Origin: CAZMHJ01 sp964566075
GTDB taxonomy: Bacteria > Patescibacteriota > Saccharimonadia > Saccharimonadales > CAIOMD01
Direction: 5' to 3'
DNA length: 29,674 bases
Assembly: GCA_964566075.1 (NCBI GenBank)
Contig: CAZMHJ010000010.1
Span: 1 to 29,674, forward strand
The notes under the pieces are model-generated. The model searched no databases. It saw only the letters and a program-made list of their open reading frames with translations, and was not told the origin of the DNA. Position numbers and translations under genes: made by a program. Below, in pieces: positions 22,885 to 29,674 of the stretch. Within the stretch, counting starts at the first letter, position 1. Each line of letters opens with the position of its first letter.

Positions 22885-23478
22885 ATTAAGCTGACGATTA
22901 AATGCATTTAGGTGGTTTTGCGAGCCGTTAAGCAATCGGCTATATACCGTATTAAGATACGTAGAGTCAGATTGCTGAATAGCATTTTGTAAGTCAGTTA
23001 TATCTTGTTCTTCGATTGCCTTACCTACCTCAAACGCTGCCGTCTTAGAAGTTAAACCTTTTGCAAGTAGTGTGTTATATAAATTCTGCAAATCTTGGTT
23101 AGTAAATACACCTAGTTGACTAGAGCTTGGGTTAGTTAATCCAAAATACGTTGCAGCCGATGCAAGTGATGCTTGATGCTGTGATTCGCTTTTACTTATG
23201 TTATTGAACACATTCACGCCCCACGCATCGTACAGTTTTACATAAATGTCGTGTGCGAGCTTTTCTTCTTCGAGCATGTACGACAATGTCTGTTGCTCAC
23301 TTGCACTTAGCGTTACCGTTGAAGTGCTCGATGATGTGGCAGTGGTGTGAACTCCGCTAGCTGCCGAACCTCGCATATACCCCCTCCCCGCTCCTTGAGC
23401 AAATGCAGGTACGGCTATAGCGCTCGCGCCTAATAATACGACACCTGAAATTAGTGTGCCTTTTACTAAAGTATTCAT
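22879..23478 (-). CDS. Secreted DUF2202 ferritin-like protein
   Basis: A 199-residue exported protein. A signal peptide (1-27, cleavage after AFA) precedes a low-complexity Gly/Ser/Thr linker (28-55) and a helical DUF2202 domain. EEEKLAHDIYVKLYDAWG and SESQHQASL give the Glu and His residues expected in a ferritin-like four-helix bundle. Metal binding is inferred from the fold. GGAGG before the ATG is a strong ribosome site, unlike most nearby genes. It has no operon partner; an imperfect direct repeat lies upstream. Confidence 0.85.
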   Translation of the reverse strand: MNTLVKGTLISGVVLLGASAIAVPAFAQGAGRGYMRGSAASGVHTTATSSSTSTVTLSASEQQTLSYMLEEEKLAHDIYVKLYDAWGVNVFNNISKSESQHQASLASAATYFGLTNPSSSQLGVFTNQDLQNLYNTLLAKGLTSKTAAFEVGKAIEEQDITDLQNAIQQSDSTYLNTVYSRLLNGSQNHLNAFNRQLNL

Positions 23479-23496
23479 AATGAAGCCTCCATTCTT

Positions 23497-23558
23497 GGCA
23501 GTCGCTTTAATGGGCTGTCAGCTCCACTAAACACCTATAAACTGAGGCATCGCTTAAA
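23497..23558. repeat. Imperfect direct repeat before the DUF2202 gene
   Basis: GGCAGTCGCTTTAA (23497-23510) and GGCATCGCTTAAA (23546-23558) match except for one inserted and one changed base, 49 bases apart, in the short gap between rnhA and the DUF2202 gene. Confidence 0.35.
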
Positions 23559-23560
23559 GG

Positions 23561-23980
23561 CTACTTTGTGAGTCTTTGTTCTCGGGCGTTGTTTGCCCAT
23601 TCATCGGCAAGCTCATTGCCTTCATCACCATCGTGCCCACGCACCCATGTAAGTGTTGCTTTTGAAGGTCGATATAATTCGCACGCTTTTTGTACTAAGT
23701 CGAGGTTTTTGATTGGACCGCCCTTTTTCTTCCAACCGTTGGCTTCCCAGCCTAAACTCCATTTGGTAATAACGTTAATCCAAAATTCGCTGTCAGTATA
23801 AATAACGCAATCTTCGCCATCTACATATTCGAGCGCGGCAATAAGTGCGTTGCCTTCCATGCGTATGTTGGTAGTATCGGGCTCATTGCCTAATCGTACT
23901 GGCTGGCCATCACAAATTACCGCAAAACCCCCTGGCCCTGGGTTTGGACTCGCGCTACCGTCTGTATATAGTGTCTTCAA
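23561..23980 (-). CDS. rnhA: Ribonuclease HI
   Basis: A 139-residue RNase HI that cuts RNA in RNA-DNA hybrids. The catalytic set is complete: Asp7 (YTDGSASPNPG), Glu42 (RMEGNALIAAL), Asp63 (YTDSEFWI), His116 (VRGHDGDEGNE) and Asp126 (ELADEWA). The basic handle WEANGWKKKGGPI is present. It begins right after the glyS stop, so it is the last gene of the recO-glyS operon. Confidence 0.96.
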   Translation of the reverse strand: MKTLYTDGSASPNPGPGGFAVICDGQPVRLGNEPDTTNIRMEGNALIAALEYVDGEDCVIYTDSEFWINVITKWSLGWEANGWKKKGGPIKNLDLVQKACELYRPSKATLTWVRGHDGDEGNELADEWANNAREQRLTK

Positions 23981-25372
23981 TTAAATAAGTTCCGTAATAT
24001 TTACACGGGTTTGTTCGGTGGTGTCGCGATTACGAACGGTGACTGTACCATCACCTTCTAGTGTTTCAAAGTCGATGACGACACAATATGGCGTGCCGAT
24101 TTCGTCTTGGCGGCGATAGCGCTTACCAATATTGCCGTTGTCGTCCCACATCACGTTTCCATGTTTTGCTTGCAACGCTTTATACACTTCTTGGGCTTTT
24201 GCAACAAGTTCTGGCTTGTTTTTAAGCAGTGGTGATACGCAGTATTTAACGGGCGCTAAATGTTCAGGCAATTTTAGATATACACGTTTTTCGCCGTTCA
24301 CTTCGTCTTCGGTGTACGCTTCGCACAGTACCGCCATAACGGCGCGTTCTACGCCAAAGCTTGGTTCAATAACATGCGGAACAAAACGTTCATTCGTTCC
24401 CTTGACCGTATACTTCATGTCCTTGCCGCTCACGCGTTCAATGTTATCTAAGTCAAAACTTGTACGATAAGCCAAACCTAGGAGTTCTTCGCGACCAATT
24501 GGGTAATCATATTCAAAATCGATGGTTCGCTTACTGTAGTGCGCTAGATCATCACCTTCAACGGGTAGTTCGTGCACTTTGCTCTTGTCTAAGCCTAATG
24601 TATCAAGCCATGCATGCACCGCTTGGCGCCATTTTTCAAATTCAGCTTCCCATGTTTTCTCGTCAACAAAATACTCTATTTCCATTTGTTCGAGCTCGCG
24701 TACACGAAAAATAAAATCACGTGGGCTGATTTCGTTACGAAAAGCCTTACCAATTTGCGCTAAACCGAATGGTAAATCTGGGTAAATGGTATCGACTACA
24801 TTTTTATAATTCGTAAAAATGCCTTGTGCAGTTTCTGGCCGAAGATACGCTAGCTGGTTGTATGAATATGTGTCTAGAGATATGGGCTTATCAAAAGGAT
24901 ACTTCTCAATTCGAATTGTTCCTTCATCGATTGAGGATACATTTTTATTCAAAACAGCCATCGAATTTGGCCCAACAACAGTTTCAAACATCATGTTAAA
25001 TTGGCGTGGTTCACCAAAGGTGTTTTCTTTGCCACAGTTCGGACATTTGCTGGTATCAATTTTATCTGCGCGAAATCGGCCCTTGCATTCTTTACATTCA
25101 ACGAGTGGGTCTGTGAATGTGTCGACATGGCCACTCGCCTGCCAAACTTTTGGGTTCATAATTATCGCAGCATCAATACCGTACATATCATCGCGGCTAT
25201 CAACAAACATTTTCCACCACAAGTTGGTGATGTTTCGCTTTAAGGCAACGCCAAGTGGGCCGTAATCGTAAAAGCCGGCAATACCGCCATACACATCGCT
25301 ACCTTGAAAAATAAACCCACGGCGCTTTGCCAAGCTTACAATGTCTTCCATCTTTGTATCTGTACTACTCAT
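23981..25372 (-). CDS. glyS: Glycyl-tRNA synthetase (single-chain, class II)
   Basis: A 463-residue alpha2-type glycyl-tRNA synthetase, the archaeal/eukaryal/Gram-positive form, not the split GlyQ/GlyS. It charges tRNA-Gly. Visible are the N-terminal GSDVYGGIAGFYDYGPLG, a four-cysteine zinc site (Cys93, 96, 110, 113), RPETAQGIF (178-186), motif 2 FRNEISPRD (211-219), motif 3 EPSFGVERAVMA, and a C-terminal anticodon-binding domain from about 365. It lies 18 bases after recO. Some databases use glyQS for this form. Confidence 0.95.
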   Translation of the reverse strand: MSSTDTKMEDIVSLAKRRGFIFQGSDVYGGIAGFYDYGPLGVALKRNITNLWWKMFVDSRDDMYGIDAAIIMNPKVWQASGHVDTFTDPLVECKECKGRFRADKIDTSKCPNCGKENTFGEPRQFNMMFETVVGPNSMAVLNKNVSSIDEGTIRIEKYPFDKPISLDTYSYNQLAYLRPETAQGIFTNYKNVVDTIYPDLPFGLAQIGKAFRNEISPRDFIFRVRELEQMEIEYFVDEKTWEAEFEKWRQAVHAWLDTLGLDKSKVHELPVEGDDLAHYSKRTIDFEYDYPIGREELLGLAYRTSFDLDNIERVSGKDMKYTVKGTNERFVPHVIEPSFGVERAVMAVLCEAYTEDEVNGEKRVYLKLPEHLAPVKYCVSPLLKNKPELVAKAQEVYKALQAKHGNVMWDDNGNIGKRYRRQDEIGTPYCVVIDFETLEGDGTVTVRNRDTTEQTRVNITELI

Positions 25373-25390
25373 ATTGCACTCATTATAAGG

Positions 25391-26083
25391 TTAAAACTGG
25401 TATTCGACAAAGGTTTTAAGATACGGCGCCATACTTATAGCCAGCTCTTGACCACCCTGCACATTGGCAAGCATGAGCGGGCCATGTAAAAGTGCAAGCC
25501 GTAAATACTTAATATGGTTAGCATTAAACTGACCGTTTTCGTTTTCGGCAAAGCCAGCATGATCAGTATCAAAAATGTAGTTAGCGTTTGGTTCAAAATC
25601 ATTACCATCCACCGTGTGTTCTAAATTAAGCGCATGGCCGCTGATATTGCTATACTGTACACTCCACCACACACTGATAGCTTCTACACCCAGGCGCACT
25701 TCGTTTAGCGCCGTAAATAGCTGCTTTACTAAAATAAAAAATTCTTCGGGTGCATCATCAGTGGTAAAAGTATTCACCATTTTAAGGGCGTAGTACGCAA
25801 AATCTACTTTGCCCAGGTCGTGCAAAAAAGCATCATAATGCGAAACTAGTCGTGTACTGGTAAGTGTAACAAGTTCACTTTTACCGGCTACGAAACCGAT
25901 ATCACTAATGCTAAAAAGTTCTATGCCACCGGCAAGCTTGCTTTTTTCTTTACGCACCCCTTTTGCAATCGCCCGCACCTTACCGAAATCTCGCGTTAAA
26001 AAAGTAACGATTCTATCTGCTTCGGCATAGTTTGTACGCGCTAAAACTATTCCTTGCGTGTGTTGAGGTGTGTTACTTTTCAC
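25391..26083 (-). CDS. recO: DNA repair protein RecO
   Basis: A 230-residue recombination mediator that, with RecR, loads RecA on SSB-coated gaps. The OB fold start HTQGIVLARTNYAEADRIVTFLTRDFGKVRAIAKGVRKEKSKLAG (roughly residues 8-52) is characteristic. The C-terminal half is helical, but the Cys-rich zinc site found in many RecO proteins is missing. It overlaps the receiver gene by 11 bases. Confidence 0.88.
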   Translation of the reverse strand: MKSNTPQHTQGIVLARTNYAEADRIVTFLTRDFGKVRAIAKGVRKEKSKLAGGIELFSISDIGFVAGKSELVTLTSTRLVSHYDAFLHDLGKVDFAYYALKMVNTFTTDDAPEEFFILVKQLFTALNEVRLGVEAISVWWSVQYSNISGHALNLEHTVDGNDFEPNANYIFDTDHAGFAENENGQFNANHIKYLRLALLHGPLMLANVQGGQELAISMAPYLKTFVEYQF

Positions 26084-26450
26084 TGGCTACCGTCTTAGCT
26101 GCACCAATAAGTTGTTGCAATGTCGTTTTAGGCTTATAAAAATAACGTACGACACCAAACTGCTGCCATATCTTCGGATCTGCTCCAACCGCATATTCGG
26201 GTACGCTACTATGCACAATAACGGGTATATCTGCCCAGTCTTCGTAACTCCTAAATTCGTGCAAAAATTCTACGCCGCTATGCCCTGCCAGCTGAAGCTC
26301 AATAATTACTACATTTGGTCGGTTTGCATCAACAGCAATAACTGCCTGTTGCGCATCTCCAACTACAACCGTATCTACCCCACCAGCAGTAAATGCTTTT
26401 TGGTATTGCCGAGCCAAGACTGTATCTGGCTCGACGATGAGTGCTTTCAT
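26073..26450 (-). CDS. Stand-alone receiver domain with Glu at the phospho-site
   Basis: A 125-residue CheY-like receiver with no output domain. The fold is clear: acidic VEPD (6-9), helix, then VVIIELQLAGHSGVEFL, the Ser pair at 81-82 (VIVHSS) and Lys106 in FYKPK. The phospho-accepting Asp is replaced by Glu51, a change that often mimics the phosphorylated state. Normal phosphotransfer is therefore unlikely. Its start overlaps the stop of the kinase-like gene as ATGA, and it overlaps recO, so it is co-expressed with both. Confidence 0.8.
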   Translation of the reverse strand: MKALIVEPDTVLARQYQKAFTAGGVDTVVVGDAQQAVIAVDANRPNVVIIELQLAGHSGVEFLHEFRSYEDWADIPVIVHSSVPEYAVGADPKIWQQFGVVRYFYKPKTTLQQLIGAAKTVASEK

Positions 26451-27145
26451 AACAAACTTAGCTGTGCCGACATGGGCACGTAAAAACCAATACCTTTTTG
26501 ACGTCGATGCGTAAACTTTTGCAGTTCGCTACCGAGTGCTTGCGTTAATTGATCTGAAATAACTAAACCAAGAGCAGCGTTATGAAATTCTGCAGGTGCA
26601 GCAGAACGTGCCTTGCCCGCTAAGCTTCGCACTTGTTTTAAGGTACCAGAACCAATGATTTCTTCGGGAGAATACACACCTAACCGTTGAGTTTTAGGAG
26701 CAGTTTGTTGAGCGGCAATAACTAATCGGCGCCGTTCACCGGGCTGGCCAGAAACAATGAGGCTTGATACCAAACCGAATAATGCACCCTTTAGTGCTGA
26801 TTCGTTTGCATACACGGGCTCGAGTCGTTTGGTAACATCTAGCTCGAGTTCAACATTATACGTCTTAGATAACTGCCATAACTCTTGTGCTACATCTTGC
26901 GCAGCTGCGGCTGCTGATACTGAAGTTAAAGGTAGCTCAGTTTGTAGAGCGTCAACCGCAAAAAGCGCGTAATCGAGTGATGATAACGCGTGTTTACTTA
27001 GTAGTTCAATTTCACGTAATGAAGATTTATCACCTTTGGAAGCTTCTGCAAGTGCACGCACCTGTAAAAAGCGCGTTTGTATATCAAATAACAGTGGTGA
27101 TATTTGTTTTAGCCCATCGAGGGGCGTTATTTCTGTATAGCCCAA
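26447..27145 (-). CDS. Degenerate histidine-kinase-like protein
   Basis: A 232-residue soluble protein resembling the core of a sensor kinase. A helical pair (LKQISPLLFDIQTRFLQVRALAEA) stands where the dimerisation domain should be, with Phe where the phospho-His is expected. The ATPase-like half has KGALFGLVSSLIV in place of the N box, lacking its Asn, and LGLVISDQL in place of the G box. No sensor or membrane part is present. TTG 27145 is chosen as start because GAGGG lies 6 bases upstream. Paired by ATGA with the Glu51 receiver, it likely acts by binding rather than catalysis (inference). Remote kinase homology is by pattern only. Confidence 0.6.
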   Translation of the reverse strand: MGYTEITPLDGLKQISPLLFDIQTRFLQVRALAEASKGDKSSLREIELLSKHALSSLDYALFAVDALQTELPLTSVSAAAAAQDVAQELWQLSKTYNVELELDVTKRLEPVYANESALKGALFGLVSSLIVSGQPGERRRLVIAAQQTAPKTQRLGVYSPEEIIGSGTLKQVRSLAGKARSAAPAEFHNAALGLVISDQLTQALGSELQKFTHRRQKGIGFYVPMSAQLSLL

Positions 27146-27170
27146 ATTGTACCCTCTGTTTGTTACCAAA

Positions 27171-27179
27171 AGTATAGCA
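27171..27179 (-). promoter_or_regulatory. Promoter of the kinase-like/receiver/recO/glyS/rnhA operon
   Basis: Minus-strand extended -10 TGCTATACT without a clear -35. The transcript would start near 27164 and include GAGGG (27152-27156) before the TTG start. Confidence 0.5.
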
Positions 27180-27205
27180 TAATTTGAGCTCAGTTTATAG
27201 CTAGG

Positions 27206-27946
27206 TTATGGCGAATAGGTTAGGTTTTTGAGTACAGTGTTATTAAAATCGTTAAGCGCGCTTGGGTTCTCGGTCCATATCTTTAAGGTCTTGTCACGAA
27301 GCGGCAAGATTACCATAGCACCTGATTTGGCATTATTAATCTGCCCATCAAGCCGTACACCTGCCGTAGCATCTTTAACTTGTTCTGGTTTGAACGCCGT
27401 TACCGTTACCTTACCCTGCTTTGCCTCATCATTATAGGTGTTGAGCACCGTTTGATAGGGTTGGTTAGTGACCTGGATGCGCAATATATAACTATTTTTA
27501 TCGCCACTAATGTCGGGTACGAATGCAGGGTTAAAAAAACCGTCGACTGGATTACCACTTGAAACGCCTTCAGATACGTAACCGCTCCAGGTCTTTGGAT
27601 AGACAAGCTTTACACTACCAAACTGTGATGGACTGGTGTACGAAGTATATGGTGACTTTTCTTTTTCGGCGTATTCGGCATCAAGCGTTTTTTTCTGTTC
27701 TGCATTTGCTGCGGTAACTGCTGCTGCCGACTTTTTATCAGAATTATTTTTATAATCTTGCATCTGGCCGAAAGCCCAAATAGCAAACACAAGTGTAGCC
27801 ACAAATAACAGTAGTGTTACGACAAATGCAACAATTAGCCCTACTGGTTTTGGGTCTTTTGGTAATTGAACGGGTACACCCATATTTGGAGGAGGCGTTT
27901 GCACTGGTTGCTGACCTCCATAGGGCTGCATAGTATTTGGTTGCAT
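27206..27946 (-). CDS. Membrane-anchored extracytoplasmic protein, unknown
   Basis: A 246-residue protein with a Gln/Pro-rich cytoplasmic start (1-32), one membrane helix (about 35-60), a charged Ala/Lys/Glu stalk (70-97) and an outer beta-rich domain of about 150 residues (FGSVKLVYPKTWSGYVSEGV, YILRIQVTNQPYQTVLNTY). The outer part resembles PsbP-like or lipoprotein-type domains often seen anchored this way in Patescibacteria, but I cannot assign a family. A leaderless-type promoter precedes the ATG. Confidence 0.65.
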   Translation of the reverse strand: MQPNTMQPYGGQQPVQTPPPNMGVPVQLPKDPKPVGLIVAFVVTLLLFVATLVFAIWAFGQMQDYKNNSDKKSAAAVTAANAEQKKTLDAEYAEKEKSPYTSYTSPSQFGSVKLVYPKTWSGYVSEGVSSGNPVDGFFNPAFVPDISGDKNSYILRIQVTNQPYQTVLNTYNDEAKQGKVTVTAFKPEQVKDATAGVRLDGQINNAKSGAMVILPLRDKTLKIWTENPSALNDFNNTVLKNLTYSP

Positions 27947-27953
27947 TATTCTT

Positions 27954-27982
27954 ATGCTAACAATTTACAGTCAAACAGACAA
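27954..27982 (-). promoter_or_regulatory. Leaderless promoter of the surface protein gene
   Basis: Minus-strand -35 TTGTCT (27977-27982), 17-base spacer, -10 TAGCAT (27954-27959), then 7 bases to ATG 27946, with no ribosome site. Confidence 0.4.
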
Positions 27983-27990
27983 GCTCCGCC

Positions 27991-28479
27991 CTATTTATAC
28001 GAGTATAAAAAGAGCGCTTCTTTTTGTTTAGTAACTTTTTTACCGGGAATTTGAAATGCATAGCTCACTACTTTGACATTTTTACCAGCATATTGTTGAG
28101 TAATTTTAGTATCCAGTTGTAGCATATATTTCTGAAGTAAGAATACATATATTCCATCTGTTACGGGCCATGTTTTATGCCAAAAATTCCCCCAGTGAAT
28201 ACTAATAGTACGACGATATTTAAAGCAAACAATATAACTAATGATGACTAAAATAGGATTAAGTTCATAGCCAACCGCCTTTATCCCCCGCTCTGCGGCT
28301 GCTCGTAACATACGCCCATCACCAGAACCCAGCTCAATGAGTGTTTGTCCTGGTTGTAGGTCTAATAAATCAAGTGCATCGAACTGCTGTTTTTTAAGCG
28401 TCGGTAGATATGGTGCGCCAAATAAAAGTACGATGCCAAAACATAGAATTATTACTACTATCAGTAGCAGAATTATCAT
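27991..28479 (-). CDS. Membrane-anchored class I SAM-dependent methyltransferase
   Basis: A 162-residue protein with an N-terminal membrane helix (1-22) followed by a small Rossmann methyltransferase core. The SAM loop is LIELGSGDGRMLRAAAERG (47-65), and acidic GYELNPILV follows strand 2. The compact core after one membrane segment recalls small lysine methyltransferases (FAM173/ATPSCKMT-like); the substrate is unknown. It lies 5 bases after xseB. Confidence 0.75.
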   Translation of the reverse strand: MIILLLIVVIILCFGIVLLFGAPYLPTLKKQQFDALDLLDLQPGQTLIELGSGDGRMLRAAAERGIKAVGYELNPILVIISYIVCFKYRRTISIHWGNFWHKTWPVTDGIYVFLLQKYMLQLDTKITQQYAGKNVKVVSYAFQIPGKKVTKQKEALFLYSYK

Positions 28480-28484
28480 GTAGC

Positions 28485-28691
28485 CTATTCGCCTTTAGCG
28501 TATTTCTTGGTGAGTACTTCTATTTTCGCTTGTGTATCAGACAAATATGCTTCGAGCTCGGCAAGCAGTTTTTCGGCTTGTTGGTATTTATCAATTGCCT
28601 CGTCAACCGAAACATCGCCCCGCTCAAACCACATAAGAAGCGCATCAAGTTCCGCGCGTTTTTTCGTATAGTTAAATTCTGCCTTTGTCAT
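28485..28691 (-). CDS. xseB: Exodeoxyribonuclease VII small subunit
   Basis: A 68-residue helical protein matching XseB: FNYTKKRAELDALLMWFERGDVSVDEAIDKYQQAEKLL is the typical helix-turn-helix hairpin (E-L-E-x-I-x-x-L-E-x-G pattern, here with ELDALLMWFERGDV). It binds XseA to form the single-strand exonuclease. It starts 3 bases after the xseA stop. Confidence 0.9.
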   Translation of the reverse strand: MTKAEFNYTKKRAELDALLMWFERGDVSVDEAIDKYQQAEKLLAELEAYLSDTQAKIEVLTKKYAKGE

Positions 28692-28694
28692 AAT

Positions 28695-29674
28695 CTACCT
28701 TTCTGTTACACCTGTTATCGTTGCATCTAATTGTGCTTTCGAAACTTCAATCTGCACCGTATCACCTACTTTAATATCAGCTGCTGTTTTAATAACACGT
28801 TGACCACTCCGTACTAATGCATAACCACGCGATAAAATCAGATGAGGATTATATGCATGCAAAATATGGCGTGCTGATATTAAACTTTCGGTAAGTCGTG
28901 AGGTTAAATCGTTTAATTTTTGCGAAATCTGTTGATGATCACGAAGTAGTAGCTCTTTTTCAACCTCGACAACATTCTGTACCGAATGCGCCAAGCGACC
29001 TTTTGTAAGTTGTAGTAATTGCTTCTCTGTTGTAGCATCCGGCACTAATAGTTCGGCGGCGTTACTTGGGGTACTTGCTCGCACATCAGCAGCAAGTTCA
29101 GCAAGTGACTCATCTACTTCGTGTCCTATTGCTACAAGTGTTGGGATTCGGCTCGCTGCAACAGCCCGTACAACACGTTCATCGTTAAACGCTGCTAAAT
29201 CGTCTGCGCTACCACCACCACGCGTCATCACTAATACTTCGGCGAGTTCACTATCAGCATTTGCGGCCTCAATTGCCGCAACTAGTTGTGCTGGCGCTAC
29301 TTCGCCTTGCACTTGCGTATCGTAAGCATCAATCCTAAGATAGGGCCAACGTGCAGAAGATACTTTTATAAAGTCAGCGTAAGCAGCAGATTCAAGCGAG
29401 GTTACTAATGCAATTCTTGTGGGTGGATATGGTAATAATCGCTTGCGTGCATCGTCAAATAAACCTTCGGTTTCGAGCTTAACTTTCAGTAACTCAAATG
29501 CTTTTTTTAGCGAACCCTCGCCACTTGGCTGCATTGCTTGTACCGTTACACTAAAACCAAATTGTGTGTGTAAACGTGGTGTACCAGCCACTTTAACCAA
29601 CATACCGTCTTCGAGTGGACCAGGCAGTGCATAGATACTTGCAAAGCAGCTTACTTTGGCATTGTCGTCTTTTA
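28695..29674 (-). CDS. xseA: Exodeoxyribonuclease VII large subunit (partial)
   Basis: The frame is open to the right edge; the first whole codon is at 29672, and the true start lies outside the window. The visible 326 residues hold the end of the OB fold (DGMLVKVAGTPRLHTQFG), the catalytic domain with TRGGGSADDLAAFND and IGHEVDESLAELAADVRASTPSNAAEL, and the helical C-terminus. XseA-XseB digests single-stranded DNA from both ends into short pieces. It heads the xseA-xseB-methyltransferase operon. Confidence 0.93.
   Translation of the reverse strand, partial: KDDNAKVSCFASIYALPGPLEDGMLVKVAGTPRLHTQFGFSVTVQAMQPSGEGSLKKAFELLKVKLETEGLFDDARKRLLPYPPTRIALVTSLESAAYADFIKVSSARWPYLRIDAYDTQVQGEVAPAQLVAAIEAANADSELAEVLVMTRGGGSADDLAAFNDERVVRAVAASRIPTLVAIGHEVDESLAELAADVRASTPSNAAELLVPDATTEKQLLQLTKGRLAHSVQNVVEVEKELLLRDHQQISQKLNDLTSRLTESLISARHILHAYNPHLILSRGYALVRSGQRVIKTAADIKVGDTVQIEVSKAQLDATITGVTER

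Noticed and set aside
1..29674. tRNA, rRNA, CRISPR arrays or insertion sequences
   Set aside because: No cloverleaf, rRNA motif, regularly spaced repeat array or transposase was found when reading the window.

Overview
The window looks like a piece of a small bacterial genome of moderate GC content from the Candidate Phyla Radiation (Patescibacteria), most likely a Candidatus Saccharibacteria (TM7) member. Pointers are a reduced dcw cluster without mur ligases, a single-chain glycyl-tRNA synthetase, a type IV secretion-like ATPase, tightly overlapping genes, many lineage-specific hypotheticals, and ordinary use of TGA as stop (for example the mraY stop). The TGA usage argues against the recoded Gracilibacteria and Absconditabacteria. 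The phylum call is inference from gene content, not from a marker tree.

Layout. 1-3862, plus strand: a promoter, a sigma region 4/HARE-HTH regulator and a large VirB4/TraD-type ATPase. 3863-4458: a gene-free gap between converging genes, with a terminator, a structured element with crossing helices, three DnaA-box-like sites and AT-rich repeats. 4459-12698, minus strand: the cell division and wall cluster mraZ-rsmH-ftsL-ftsI-mraY-ftsW-murG-ftsQ, read from right to left. It has two long structured non-coding gaps (rsmH-ftsL and mraZ-rsmH). The mraZ promoter carries four TGGG-type MraZ boxes and a DnaA box stands upstream.

12899-20646, minus strand: a nearly gapless run of ten genes, five of them unrecognised, with an AlkD-like repair protein, an RlmD-type RNA methyltransferase, a GH1 glycosidase, YvcK and a HAD phosphatase. 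20698-22305: a DUF3137-like membrane protein and a metallo-beta-lactamase-fold hydrolase. 22354-22884: a lone plus-strand 2'-5' RNA ligase-like gene. 22879-29674, minus strand: a secreted DUF2202 protein; an operon of a degenerate histidine kinase, a receiver with Glu at the phospho-site, recO, glyS and rnhA; a membrane-anchored surface protein; and an xseA-xseB-methyltransferase operon cut by the window edge.

How it works together: the centre is a compact programme for peptidoglycan precursor transfer (MraY, MurG), septal synthesis (FtsW, FtsI, FtsL, FtsQ) and its autoregulation (MraZ), with YvcK possibly adding wall-metabolism control. Several genes have a -10 box six to seven bases before the start codon, so leaderless messages are likely common. 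The best candidates for undescribed biology are the structured gaps in and beside the dcw cluster, the kinase/receiver pair that lost its phosphotransfer residues, and the AlkD operon of unknown proteins.
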